In this document: one piece after another, positions 47,346 through 58,872 of the stretch
How positions within the stretch are numbered: the stretch's first letter is position 1
Layout: each line of letters starts with the position of its first letter
Assembly (NCBI GenBank): GCA_003615045.1
Contig: ML014188.1
Span: 20,885-84,884, forward strand
DNA length: 64,000 nucleotides
Direction: 5' to 3'
Origin: Caulochytrium protostelioides
Lineage: Eukaryota > Chytridiomycota > Caulochytriomycetes > Caulochytriales > Caulochytriaceae
Translations under genes and position numbers: made by a program
Notes under the pieces: generated by a model
Databases searched by the model: none
What the model was told of the DNA's origin: nothing
Seen by the model: the letters and a program-made list of their open reading frames with translations, nothing else

Positions 47346-48443
47346 CTAGGGCTCCATCGGGTCGGATTCCCTCGGTGAGTCACGTCGATACATACCCGCG
47401 AACGCCAACTCCGACGTCGACGCGACCAACGGGCGACCGGACAACACCGACGACCGGGGATGGCTCGACAGGGACGATGCCGTGGCCGGCCGGCGACTGC
47501 TCCCTGGTCGTCGCGACGTGATCTCTGGCGGAAGCAGCAAGGTCGGCAGGGTCGCCCGCGTAAAGGGCTTCAGCGTCGACACAAGGCCGCCGCCGCTGCT
47601 GCTGCTGCTGCCGCCGCCCGCGAGGACAGCTTGGCTGCTGCCCATGCTCGCCTGAGACGGGCGTGACCCGCGCACTCCCGCGCCCGAGGGCGGCGCCGCC
47701 GGCTCGCCAGGCGGGCGAATCACGAGCGGTGGATCCATCTGCGACCCCAGCTTCTCTAGCACCTCGCGCAGCCGCTGGGTGATCGTCTGAGCCGCGGCCA
47801 GCTGCGACGGAGAGAAGGTCGGCGGCGGGGCGCCGGTAGCAGCAGCGGCGGCCACGCCGGCCGCGAGCGAGCCTAGTTGCACCTTGGAGCCGAGCAACGC
47901 CATCGAGAGGTTGGACTCGCCGGCGCCGCCGTCGGTCCCGCGGCCGCGGCGGGAAGCCGCCGACTTGCTCGCCACCGGTGGGTGGAGCGTGGCCGCGATA
48001 GCCGCCTCGAGGCGCGCCAGCAGGTGCTCGGAGGCCGGGCCGAGGCGGTCGCGCAGGTACTGCTCGCGCCAGCGGGTTTCGGCGCGCCACGCGTCGCGCT
48101 CATGGTGCAGCTCGCGCAGCGTCGAGCGGTGGTGGTCGATCTGGGCCGCCAGCTGCTCGGACTGCCGCTCGAGCGGCGCCACGTCGTACACGTGGACGCG
48201 CGGCCGTCGGTCTGGCGTCTGCCGCGGCGTCGCGGGCGTCCGGCGTCTGGCGCACCGCGCACCATCGTGGCCGCCATCGTCAGAGGCGCCGTCGTCGCTG
48301 CACGTGGATCCGTCGCCGTCGCTGCGCGTATCCAACGCATCGGCAATCGAGCCGGCACGGACGACTTTCGGGAGCAGCTCGGAGGTGACCTGGAGCTGTG
48401 CCGACGCCGTCAGGGCGTCGGTCGGATCGCCGAGCGGATTCAT
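47346..48443 (-). CDS. Coiled-coil protein of unknown function
   Basis: From the ATG at 48443 (MNPLGDPTDALTASAQLQVT) the frame encodes 365 residues. After an acidic, low-complexity N-terminus comes a predicted coiled coil (about residues 85-150) with heptads such as LERQSEQLAAQIDHHRSTLR and ELHHERDAWRAETRWREQYL. A second short helix, TITQRLREVLEKLGSQM, lies near residue 225. The remainder is Ser/Gly/Pro-rich, including a run of Ser and Gly, and ends RRDSPRESDPMEP. Small coiled-coil proteins of this kind occur in kinetochores, centrosomes, the Golgi and vesicle tethers, and I recognise no family signature. The frame continues upstream of the ATG without another ATG. Codon use is GC3-rich as in its neighbours, which supports a real gene. 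Confidence 0.5.
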   Translation of the reverse strand: MNPLGDPTDALTASAQLQVTSELLPKVVRAGSIADALDTRSDGDGSTCSDDGASDDGGHDGARCARRRTPATPRQTPDRRPRVHVYDVAPLERQSEQLAAQIDHHRSTLRELHHERDAWRAETRWREQYLRDRLGPASEHLLARLEAAIAATLHPPVASKSAASRRGRGTDGGAGESNLSMALLGSKVQLGSLAAGVAAAAATGAPPPTFSPSQLAAAQTITQRLREVLEKLGSQMDPPLVIRPPGEPAAPPSGAGVRGSRPSQASMGSSQAVLAGGGSSSSSGGGLVSTLKPFTRATLPTLLLPPEITSRRPGSSRRPATASSLSSHPRSSVLSGRPLVASTSELAFAGMYRRDSPRESDPMEP

Positions 48444-49254
48444 GGCGGCCGCCCGTGTCCTGTCCGTGTCAGTGCACGCGCGCCAGTGTTTACGCGCAGC
48501 ACATGGCCAAGACAATGGCTCAGCGATGTCGCAACGAGAACCGCCGATGTCGTCACGTGACGGGGTCGATTGGGAGGGTTCTGATGGCGGCTGTCCTGCT
48601 GCGCATAATCCAAAATGCGAGAGAATGCAAGGCAGTAAGACACGCCAGGGTCCACTATATCACGTGGTGGCGTGTCATGGAGGTCTGTCTGCTACATTCC
48701 AGGTCTATTCGGCCCGTCCATCTTGCCAGGGGGATCATGAAATGCATCGTGATGGCTTATGATGCTGGCTGGAGTTCTGTCTCCGACGGTCGGTGGGCGA
48801 GCACCGCCCGCGAGAGGTGAGAAAAGCGCAGGAGGGGGGGCACCGGCATCGGCGAAAACATCGCATCGCACCCCACTGGGTGATCAGTATCACAACGCAC
48901 CATTGCAGTAGGACCCAGGCTCGATGATCGACGGGACATCGTCCGCTTCGTGACGATGGACATCACGCCGCGTGGCAGGGCTCGGCACGGCTGGTCAACG
49001 AAGCGAAGATCGGCGGCGCGTTGAAGAGCAAAACGGAATGGGGCGCAGCAGCGAGTGTCGGGCTCTGGCGTTGCCGGCGCCATGACCTGTCGCCGCGAAT
49101 AGAATCATGAGTCGACGGCAGGTGGCTTATCACATCAAATGCCCTCCATCAATGGTCCATCATTTTGTCATCGCCCCGTTATGCTGGTGCATGATGCGTC
49201 ACGCGTGGTGATCGGACAACAACACCTCAGCGGCGATACGCGGTCGGTGTGCTC

Positions 49255-49281
49255 ATATGAGAATATATCATATTCTCATAT
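49255..49281. repeat. AT-rich perfect inverted repeat
   Basis: Perfect 12-bp arms ATATGAGAATAT and ATATTCTCATAT around the 3-nt spacer ATC. It lies in an AT-rich island unusual for this window. A cruciform or a dimeric protein site is possible. Confidence 0.85.
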
Positions 49282-49584
49282 CACATGCAGTCTTTCTCTA
49301 CATAGCACCGCCGATCCATATATCTAATCATTTGGAGTTGGAGGATCGCCAAACATGAATGGCCCCGATAGGTGCATCTCGTATGTATAAGTCCCTGCTC
49401 CGGTGGGATGACTCCTGCCCAAACATGAGACTTGAGCATGATGAGCATGCTTTTCGTAGGTTATCTGCGTCTTGGGGTCCCAGCTCCTTACTCACCGCTC
49501 GGCAGACTGTAACTGGCAGACTGATAGGCGTGTCATACGTCGATACGTCGCCAGCTCGATTGCCTTTGAGAAGGGTTTCGATCA

Positions 49585-49947
49585 TTAGGGATCTTCGATC
49601 ACTGGACACATGCGAGAATTGTCTACGATAGCGGCGGTGACTACGGCTGCGGCTGCGGCTGGCGCTACCACGGGCGTTGCTGGAGGCTTGGCCCAGCCAT
49701 GGCGCATACGCGACGGCGGGAACGCCTTATGCCGGGGCCTTCCGAGCCTGGCGAGCCGAGGTGGCTTAGCCTCGCGCGGCCGCTCCCGGGCGTCACTGTC
49801 GCCGGGCGTCCCCGTGACGCCCACCGTGCCCACGGGTTTCTCCTGGGGCACAAGAGAGGCCCACCACCACGGTCTGGCCATGCTGCGGCGCCGGCTCGGC
49901 GGGTTCGCCAGCGCGGCCAGCGCAGCCGAGCGCCGCGCCTGCATCAT
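49585..49947 (-). CDS. Doubtful coding fragment, weakly Vma22/CCDC115-like
   Basis: From the ATG at 49947 the frame gives 120 residues (MMQARRSAALAALANPPSRR at the start, CPVIEDP at the end) and has GC3-rich codons. It stays open upstream to a TAG near 50.06 kb, and that extension reads EDPLRWYGTLLFVPRMMQAR. This resembles the conserved DPLxWFGxLVPxxLRxAQ box of the V-ATPase assembly factor Vma22/CCDC115. An acceptor-like CAACAG precedes the open part. The N-terminal coiled coil expected of Vma22 was not found upstream, and the part after the box does not look like the family. It may be a second exon, a broken gene or chance. Confidence 0.25.
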   Translation of the reverse strand: MMQARRSAALAALANPPSRRRSMARPWWWASLVPQEKPVGTVGVTGTPGDSDARERPREAKPPRLARLGRPRHKAFPPSRMRHGWAKPPATPVVAPAAAAAVVTAAIVDNSRMCPVIEDP

Positions 49948-50793
49948 CCTGGGCACGAACAGCAGGGTTCCATACCAGCGCAAAGGGTCTTCCGCGACCA
50001 GCGCGCCGTGATACCCTGTCGTGGCCGTCTCCCCTTCCCCTTTCTGTTGTCTCTACCGCACGCACGGCCGTGGCGCGTCGTCCCTTCTCTCACGCGGCTC
50101 GGTCGACCACGGCCACGCGATATCCCTTCTGGCTGCGGTTTGGAACAACGCGCTTGAGAGTGGTGTGCCCTGCGTTTTGCTCCCCCCACGGCCACCCGGG
50201 TTGCCGCCACGTGGATACGCGTCCGCCGCGCCGCGCTTCTCCGGTCTGCACCGCCCCTCGTCGCTCGTTGCTCGTGGCGCTCTGTCGGCATCGAACGACG
50301 CGCCACGTGCTCCAGGGTGTCCTACCAGCTCTTGATTCTTGCGTCGTCGTTCCTGCCATCCCGCCACCGAACGTCGCCAAAGAGACGGGTGCCCCCGCCC
50401 TGCCTGTGACGCCCGCGGCCCCGAGGGTATCACGACATCTGATCCCCTTCGTCTGGTCTTTCTCCTTTTTTTCCATTTCTCTTCCTGCTTGCGCGTTTTT
50501 TCCCTTCCGCTGAACGCTGTTGCATCGTCCTATCGCGGTCCTCTTTGTGCTTCCATTCCATTCCCGCTTTCCGCTTTCGGATTTCTGCGACGCGTTGCCT
50601 ACCGTTGCTGATCCTCACGCGCCGACTATACCCGCCCCATCGCTTGTCCGGAGGAGGCCATCGTCGTCATCGTCACCGCCGCCGTCGTCACAAACCCGAC
50701 GCTGCGGTCTTGTGAGGTCGCTTCATTCATCGCCGTCGTCGCCCTCGTCTGCGTCGTCGCTTTCGTTTCGTCGTCGTCTGAGTGGGACGCGCC

Positions 50794-51543
50794 ATGCCGC
50801 AGCACCCTGCAGGCCAGGACTCGAGCGGCCCGGCCGCCGGTCCTCCCGCTCCGCCGCAGGGCGCGCCGGGCCAGGCGCCGCACGGCTACAATATGTGGGC
50901 GCCGCCAGGCACTGCCGGTGGCCCGCCGCCCCAGGCCGGCCCGCCGCCGCATCTGAGCGGCGGCGGCGCCCCTCCGGCCATGGACCATCCGAACGGCCCA
51001 CCCCGCGGCGGCGCCTACCCGCCGCCACCGCCCGCGAGCTACGTGCCGCCGCCGCCGCAGGCCATGGGCATGCCGCCAGGCGCCAACCGGCCCGGCACGC
51101 CGCACAGCCACCCGCACGGCGGCTACGGCCACGCCGACGTCAACCTGGGCTACCGATCGCCGCGCGGCTACGCGCCTCCCCACGACGGGATGCCGCCGCA
51201 CAGCCAGGCGTCGTCCCAGCAGCAGCAGCAGCAGCAGCAGCAGCCCTCTCAGCAGCCGCCGGTCACATCGCAGCCGCTGCCGGTCTCGGGCCCTGGCGGG
51301 CCGCCCAATGCGGGAATGTACATGGACACGCGTCAGCCATACCACCCGCCGAACACGAGCATGGGCCCGCCGCCGCCGCGAGGCCCACCGCACGGCGGCA
51401 TGGGCTACGGCCCGCCGCCGTACCGTCCGCATGGCAGCGCGCCCGGCTCCGCCATGCCGCCGCCGCCGCCTGGCCCGAACGACGGCTATGGCCATCCGGT
51501 GCCGTCCAGTGGTCCGCCTACGGGTCCGCTGCCGCCGCCTTCC

Positions 51544-51579
<36 letters not shown>

Positions 51580-54500
51580 CAACAGCCCCCGCAGCAATCG
51601 CAGCAGCAGCAGCAGCCGAGCGCCGGCGGTCCTGGCTCCGACCAGGGCGGTCCATCTGAGCCGCATCCCGCCGGCCGTGCCCTGAACGTGAACGATGCGC
51701 TGAAGTACCTGGAGCAGGTCCGGATCGAGTTTGCGGAGCAGACCGAGATCTATGCGCGGTTCCTCGACATCATGAAGGACTTCAAGAGCCACGCTATCAA
51801 TACACCGGGCGTGATTGATCGCGTCATCAACCTGTTCGCGGGTCGCGCGCCGCTCATCACGGGCTTCAACACGTTCCTGCCGCCGGGATACCGGATCGAG
51901 CCGATGGAAGGATCGCCCGACCACGTGCGCGTCACCAACCCCACCGGCATTGTGGACTACTACCGCGGCAAGCCGAAGCTCGAGCCAGGCCATGACGGCG
52001 CGCCGTACCCGGGCCACCCGGCGCACGCCCACCCGGCGCACTACCCGCCCGCCGCCCGCCACGACTGGCCGCCCCACGCGGCCCACCCCGGGCATCCGCA
52101 GGGCCCCCCGCACCCGCAGGGGCCTTATGGCCCGCCCCCCGCAGGGCCGCCGCCGCCGCACCCGGGCTCCGCTGCCGCCGCGGCTGGCGGGCCGCCGCCG
52201 CACCACCCCGGCGCCATGCCCATGGCCCACGGCGGGTATGGCATGCCCATGGCCGGGCCCCACCCGCAAGCCGTCCCCATGCCGCCGCCGCCGCCGCCGA
52301 TGGGCGATCCGAACCACCCGCCGCACCCGGGGTCGCCCCCAATGATGCCGGGCGGCGCGATGCCGCCGCATCCTGGCGCAGGCCCGCCGCCCGGCATGGG
52401 CATGGGCATGGGGCCGCCGCCGCCCGGAGCGGCGCCGTCGAACGGTCCTCCCGCGACCGCGGGAGGCCCGCCGGCCAATGGCGCTCCCGGTGGCCCGCCG
52501 CGCCGCGCGCCCGTCGAGTTCAACCAGGCGATCAGCTACGTGAACAAGATCAAAAACCGCTTCACTAACGAACCCGACACGTACAAGCAGTTCCTCGAAA
52601 TCCTGCAGACGTACCAGAAGGAGCAGAAACCGATCCAGGACGTGTATGCCCAAGTCACGGTGCTCTTTAACGGCGCGCCGGATCTGCTCGAGGAGTTCAA
52701 GCAGTTTCTGCCGGACGACAGCGCGAACGACCAGCCGCCGCCGCCGCCGCCGCCCCCGGGGCAGCAGGGCAGCCCGGGGCTCACGCCGATGGGGAACGCC
52801 GGCCACCCGCATCCGGGCATGCCGCCGCACGCCGTCGCCCCCGGCTACCCACACCCGCACGACATGGCCGCCATGGGCGCCCCCATGGGTCCTGGCGGCG
52901 CGCCGCTCCCCGCCGCGCCGCTGCCGCACCCCCCCGGTAAGAAGGGCAAGCGCATGGCGGCCGCCGCGGGCGGCCCCGTCGGCGCCATGGGCGTCCCTTC
53001 GCCGGGCATGCCGTCCAACATGATGTCGCCGAGCATGGGAGCGCCGGGCAGCGCCACGGGCGGCGCGCCGTCGCGCAAGAAAGCAAAGCGAGACGCAGCC
53101 ATGGTCGCGGGCACCGCAGGCGTCGGCGTCGGGGGTCCGAACGGCCATATGGTGCCGCCGGGCATGTACCTCGCGCCGATGCATCCCGGGATGGTGCCGC
53201 CGGGCGGGATGCCTCTGGCCCCCGTGAACAAGCCGAGCACGATCGAGGAGATCGAGTTCTTTGACAAGACGAAGCGCGTGGTCGGCAACAAGGCCACGTA
53301 CAACGAGTTTTTGAAGGTGCTGAACCTGTTCTCACAGGAAGTCATCGGCGCCAAGACGCTCGTGGAGCGCGTCACGCCGTTCCTCAGCAAGGCGCCCGAG
53401 CTGCTGCAGTGGTTCAAGTCGTTTGTGAAGTATGACGAAGGCGCCACGATTCAGAACACGCCCGCGGATCTGCCCGAGGTCGAGCTCCGCGACTGCGAGA
53501 AGTTCGCCCATAGCTACCGCCGCTTGCCCCGCGACTACCCGCGCGCGCCCTGCTCGGGCCGCAACCATCTGTGCAACGAAGTGCTCAATGACGGTTTCCT
53601 CTGCCACCCCGTGTACTTGTCCGAGACGGGCTTCGTGTCGCACAAGAAGAACATCTATGAGGAGGCGATGCACAAGACCGAAGAGGACCGATATGAGTTC
53701 GACATGACCATCAACACTAATCTGCACACGATCAACCTGATGGAGGCGCTGATCCAGCGTATGGCCGACATGACACCGGACGAGCGCAGCCGCTTCCAGC
53801 TCAAGGACGGGCTCGGTGGCTTCAGCAAGACCATCTACAAGCGCGCCATTCGTCGCATGTACAACAAGGAGCGCAGCGAAGAGATCATTGCTGCGCTGCA
53901 CCGCGACCCGGCGGTCGTGGCGCCCGTCGTGCTCTCGCGCCTCAAGCAGAAGGACGAGGAGTGGAAGCGCGCTCAGCGCGAGTACAACAAGATCTGGCGC
54001 GATGTCGATGCCAAGAACTACTACAAGGCCCTCGATCACCAGGGCATCAAGTTCAAGCAGCTCGACCGCAAAGCCACCAGCACCAAGAACCTTGTTGCGG
54101 AGATCGAGATGCTGACGCAAAATGCGACGGCCGCGGCGTCCGCGACGGCAGCGTTCGCCGCGGGCCCCGCGGGGATCGCGCGCCGCCGCTACGACATGGA
54201 CTTTGTCTTCCGCGACCCGGCTATCTTCGGGGACATCTACCGGCTCTTCCAGCTCGTAGCCGAGGACGAAGAGCGCGAGATCCGCAACTTCTTCTACACG
54301 ATGGTCGCGCCCTTCTTTTTCCTTGACACGGCCATCTTTGAGCAGAGCCCCGGCGATGGCGCGAACGACAGCGGTGTCACAGACGTCGCCAGCCAGCCAG
54401 CGACCTCGGCGACGGCCAACGGCGCGGATGGCGAGACGGACAGCGCCAGCCATCCGAAGGACAAGGACGGCAAAGGCACCACGACTAACGGCATGAGCAA

Positions 54501-56511
54501 GCACGCGCCGAGTTCGGCCCGTGGCGGTTCAAATGTCACTGCGACCGCATCGAACGGGACGCCGTCGGTAGGCAAGACGCCTGTGCAGCGCGGCTCGCTG
54601 GTGTTCTATGCGAACACGTCGCTCTATGTCTTCTTCCGGCTGCTCCAGATGCTGTATGCGCGGCTGTACAAAATCAAGGAGCTCTCTGCGCAGATTGCGT
54701 CGACCCCGCAGCCCGAGGACGAGCCGCCGAATCCGATCGCCGTCAGCCTTGGCCTTGTACCGCCGGCGACGTCGTGGTGGGACGAGCACAACCTAACCAA
54801 TGGCCGCACCTCCAGGAACATGGATGGCGACGCGCAGGGGGGCTCGATTCTTTCAGCGGCACATGTCAACCCCAAGACCAACCGTTATCGCGCGCTGCTG
54901 GGGCTGATCGGCCAGTTCATTACGAACCAGATGGACAGCACGGAATTCGAAGACCGCACGCGCCAGCTGTTCAAGACATCGGCTTACTTGATGTTCACGG
55001 TCGACCGCCTGCTGGCCAACCTGGTGAAGCAGGTCTTGAGCATTACGCACGACCTGCGTAGCCAGGAGCTGATCGACTTGTATCACCGCGACCGCATGCG
55101 ACCCAGCCGCTCTTCACGTCAGGAGATCATGCTGCGGCTCGCGGCCGAGGAGCAGATCACCGAGGACTCGTACTTCCGTCTCGAATACTTTGTCGGCGAA
55201 AAGGTCCTCACCTTCAAGTATCTCCAGACCAGCAAACTCAGCGAAACGCTGCAGCCGGATATGGCCATCTCGTCAGAGGAGCGATGGTCACACTATGTCG
55301 ACCACTACGTCCAGCTCGGCCCGACCTATGCCTCCCCGACCGGCGGTGAGTCCGTCGGCACCTTCAACGCCAAAGTCAGGCGTCCCTTCCTGCGCCGCAA
55401 CCTGCCGGCCAACGCGGGCGCCGATGACGAGGCGCAGCGCGATATCATCACCCACTCAGGGCTGGAGCTCAAGATCTGCGTCAACACGTACAAGATCTTC
55501 TTTGTGGACCATACCGAAGACTACTTCGAGCGCCGCCGCGAGGATCCGCTGCCGTACAGCGCAGCCACACGCCAGGCCAAGCAGCAACGCTGGCGTGCTC
55601 ACATGGATACCAAGCGCCGCGAGCGCCGCAAGGACGGCGGCGACTGGACCGCCGCCAAGGAAGCCGCGTTCGAGCAGTGGTTCTCGGGCGAGGAGTGGGG
55701 GCCCGGCCGCGCCGCCAACGTCCATGCCGCCGTCGCCCGGCCCCGCGCCGACGGCGCCGCCCCCGTCCGCACCTGGCGCGTGCCCAACCTCCTCGGCTGG
55801 ACCAAGTCGGGCAACACGACTCCGGCGCCGCGCGACGAGCCTCCCGCAGCAGCGCCGCTCGCGTCGGCGGCGACCGTCACGGCGCCGGCGGTCGTGACCG
55901 CGACGCCCGCCGTTCCGACCACCGTGCCGCCAGCAGCGGTCGCCGTCGCGGCACCCGAGCCTCCCGCCGCGGCTGCGGCCACGGCTACGGCGCCGCCGGC
56001 GGAGGCCAAGCAAGAGATCGCGTCGCCCACGGCTGTCGCTGCGGTTGTCGCTGCGGCTGCGCCGACGGCCCCCGCCACCGACGCCGCCGCGACACCGTCG
56101 GCCGTCGCGACGCGCCCTGTGTCTGCCCCGTCGACCGGCAATGCGGCGCCCGTGCCGGCACCGGCACCGGCCGCCACGACGGCCGCGCCCGCGCCAGCGC
56201 CCGCGACGGCGGCCTCAGGCTCGGATGCGCCGAGCGTGTCCCGTGATGCCCCTGAGCCGGCGGCGGCGCCGCCCACGGTCGTGAAGCAAGAACCGTCGGT
56301 CCCCTTACCCGCCGTAGCCATCACCACTGCCGCCGCCGCTCCGGCATCGGCTCCTGTGCCGACGCCTGCCTCGGACGCGCCGGCCGTATCGACGACGCCT
56401 GCTTCAGCGGCCGCGCCTGACACGGCAGCCGCACCGATCGCGGCGACATCGGCGTCGCCCGTGCCCAAGACGGAGACGGAGAGCACGGGCGAGGCCATGG
56501 AGACCGACTGA
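50794..56511 (+). CDS. SIN3: Sin3 transcriptional corepressor scaffold
   Basis: Sin3 is the nuclear scaffold of the Rpd3/HDAC histone-deacetylase complexes. The ATG at 50794 gives 1,905 residues without introns. Paired amphipathic helix (PAH) domains, which bind repressors, are visible at about 295-369 (LNVNDALKYLEQVRIEFAEQ), 573-643 (FNQAISYVNKIKNRFTNEPD) and 815-883 (FFDKTKRVVGNKATYNEFLK). The HDAC-interaction domain follows (about 889-1106), with RDCEKFAHSYRRLPRDYP, LCNEVLNDGFLCHP and HKTEEDRYEFDMTI. The Sin3 C-terminal domain runs from about 1266 (SLVFYANTSLYVFFRLLQML) to about 1583. The N-terminus and the PAH1-PAH2 and PAH2-PAH3 linkers are Pro/Gly/Met-rich with two poly-Gln tracts; the last 300 residues are Ala/Pro/Val/Thr-rich. 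A fourth PAH is not obvious. Confidence 0.95.
51547..51620. repeat. CAG/CAA coding repeat (poly-Gln) in SIN3
   Basis: Mixed CAG and CAA codons encode a Gln tract broken by Pro-Pro and Ser. A shorter (CAG)n run lies at about 51216-51242. Confidence 0.88.
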
Positions 56512-57155
56512 TCGCGCCGTGCCCGGAATGTCTGAACGCGCGCGACGCGTGCCTTCACGCCGACGGGCGCGCCGACGGGCTGGCCCGACCCGCGCTTGCT
56601 CTTCACGATCTTTTCCACCGTTCTTCTTTCTCCGCGCTTCAGTTCCTGTTGACTGTTGTCTCCGGAGCGCGGTCCATGCCATGACCGCTTTCGCGTCCTT
56701 CCCGTTTCTCTCTGTCGATGTTTTTTTTTTATTCTTCGGCCATGCGCTTTGGCGTTGGCCTGGGGTGGATGGATGCCCGCTGCACCCACCTCTTTCTCTT
56801 TGTACATTGTATCTGCAAGAAATCGACCCTTGGTTTCCCTATCACGGCCCTGCGCGGCGGCGGCGGGTTGAGATGGTCGCGGGTCACTCCGATCCGCGAG
56901 TAGCCGACCTGTCGACTCCCAGGAGCTCCTCCTATGAGGTTTTCTGTTTCGTGAGATCGGCTGCAAGAGCCGATAGAGAGAACCGCTCTAGATCCATACC
57001 TTGCTGCACAATGAGCGCCATGACCACCCGATCAGCACCAGGCATGTCGCCCTGGAATCGGTCGCATCACTGTCCCCAAGTCTAGGGTCAGCGTGTCCAC
57101 GTGGTGCCAAGTGACGCAGCCCGAGGGGCCCAGCGTGCGAGAAAGCACACCCGGT
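56512..57155. other. Convergent intergenic region
   Basis: About 640 bp between the 3' ends of SIN3 (+) and the dynactin p24 gene (-). It is less GC-rich than the genes. A 7-bp hairpin (ATCGGCT/AGCCGAT) occurs near 56.96 kb. No gene is supported. Confidence 0.5.
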
Positions 57156-58212
57156 TCATGTAGGACCCACCGGGTTCTTGCGCGCCACCGCCGCCTCCAG
57201 CTCGCTGACGGCGTCGTGGAAGGCGAGGAACCACTCAGAAAGCAGATGCGACTGTGCGAGACGATGCAAGAACGATCATGGAAGCGAGTGATTCGTCATA
57301 TATGAGACAGCATCGCACAGCAAAGCATCGCATCGCACCGCATTGATGCACTCCACCCCATAGCCGTGCCGATCAGATACAGATTAGAATGAGTCCTTCA
57401 TGGCGTCCGTGACCCTTCGCACCTTAGACCATGCCGATTACAATGCCTCCACGATCGGCAGAGAAAGCGAAGCGTGGGCTACTTACATACTGCTGGTGCT
57501 GCAGCAACAGCGCATCAGCTTGCGCCTGCCGTTGCCGGCGCTGATGGGTTAATCTTACGATCTCGACCCGGCGCTGCGCGAGCTGCCCGATGTAGGTGTC
57601 CAGGTGCTGCAGTGCTGGAATATCCACGTGGCGGCGGAGCAGGCCGATCTGGCGCAACGCCTCGACGAGCTGGTTGAGCCCCTCTGAGCCTTCGGCCGCC
57701 AGCAGGATCTCGCGCTTGACGGCGCGGTCTAGCCCTTCGTCGGGAGTTCCGGGTGCCGCGGTCTCCGGCGCGAGCGCGTCTTGGCACGTGGTATCTATAC
57801 GCCATGAGGGAGTCGCAAAACACATGAGTCCATCGCATGATTGCATGATTACATGCTCACAGCTGATCGCGGCCTCCTGCTCACGCGGATGATGCCCATC
57901 ATCAGAAACAAAGAAGGCCAGATCGCGGCGGTTCCTCTTTGACCAGCACATGCGATGCGGCGCGATGACACCAAAATCTCACTTACAGAGCTGCAAGAAT
58001 TCAGCGATGTCCGGACTCGCGTGGAGGACGCCGCCGAGATCGCTCTGGACATCATGGAGGGACTGCAGGATCGAGCCGGGTAAAGGCCCTTCGAACGCGC
58101 GCGTCGCGGCCACGAGATCCGCGGACGTCGCAACCTCAAGGTACTCGAGGCGGTCCTCGAGCATCGCGAGGGTTTCATGGTCCGGGCGCTGCGCCCGCGT
58201 GTTGGCCAGCAT
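57156..58212 (-). CDS. DCTN3: Dynactin subunit p24 (DCTN3-like), three exons
   Basis: p24 is a coiled-coil subunit of the dynactin shoulder, which links dynein to cargo. Model: complement(join(57156..57251, 57487..57794, 57987..58212)), 209 residues (human DCTN3 has 186). Both donors are GTAAGT; acceptors are GTATAG and GCACAG; introns are 192 and 235 nt; all phases agree. Exon 1 has MLEDRLEYLEVATSADLVAA, like the LQARVEELERWVYG start of DCTN3. Exon 2 has REILLAAEGSEGLNQLVEAL and HVDIPALQHLDTYIGQLAQR, matching the central helices. Exon 3 gives LLSEWFLAFHDAVSELEAAV, matching LLSKQFVQWDELLCQLEAA. Without splicing, the final helix and the middle are lost. The start is the ATG at 58212; a later in-frame ATG (MLEDRLEY) is possible. 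The gene is divergent from riboflavin kinase. Confidence 0.78.
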
Positions 58213-58872
58213 CGCGATCGCGTCGGAGTATGCCCGCCGTCGGCGGAAAAAAAGGAAAGGAAGAGTGTCGCAGCAACCACAACAAACGAACCGTGGATTC
58301 GATGGATACTGACGGCCCACTGATGCCCGATCGACTTTCACGCGGACGGTGCCTTCCGCTGGGTCAAGCCAAGCACGGCGCTCGTCCATCACCATCGGGG
58401 AGGGCCTTGCTTTGAAATTCAGCACCCATCCTTCCATCAGAACCCGCGCATGCGCCCCCCATCGCCGCGGGTCTGATGTGGCACAGGGCGTGGGGACGGT
58501 GACCAAGACAACGAGGCGGGCGGGCGCTGGCGCTGGCCTATCACCTATTTGTCAGACATCAGGCAGATGACTCGGGCGGTCGAGACGCTGTCGACTAGCT
58601 CTTAAAACCCGGCGCGCGCGTCGAATGCCGTGAATGCGCTCGACGGCGGCCAGCAAAACAGCATACCGTCCGGCATACCGGATACTGTCGATCGCTCACG
58701 TGACATCGCTCTGCTTCCATATCCCCGTATCGGCGCCGGTAGGACGGATTCCACGCCTCCGTCGTGTCCACGTGTCACTCCTGTTCGCGCGGATCCTATC
58801 CCACCCATCGCGTCCGTTGCGCATCGCTACTTTCGAAGCAGACCGCCTCGCCGTCTCCGAGACCGATCGACG
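58213..58872. other. Divergent promoter region
   Basis: About 660 bp shared by the dynactin p24 (-) and riboflavin kinase (+) starts. It stays open in the riboflavin kinase frame from 58630 but has no ATG in that frame before 58873. No other feature is seen. Confidence 0.5.

Larger units (their letters stand above)
48444..50793. other. Intergenic region upstream of Sin3
   Basis: About 2.3 kb. The first kilobase is close to 50-55% GC and contains the palindrome at 49255-49281. An open frame at 49585-49947 (-) is listed separately. The last 500 bp are pyrimidine-rich, as expected for the Sin3 promoter and leader. Confidence 0.45.

Noticed and set aside
50626-53184. An 852-codon minus-strand frame opposite SIN3
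   Set aside because: Its Arg/His-rich composition comes from complementing Pro/Gly codons. SIN3 on the plus strand is certain.
56956-56974. A short hairpin after SIN3 (ATCGGCT/AGCCGAT) as a terminator
   Set aside because: RNA polymerase II does not use hairpin terminators; seven base pairs are expected by chance at this scale.
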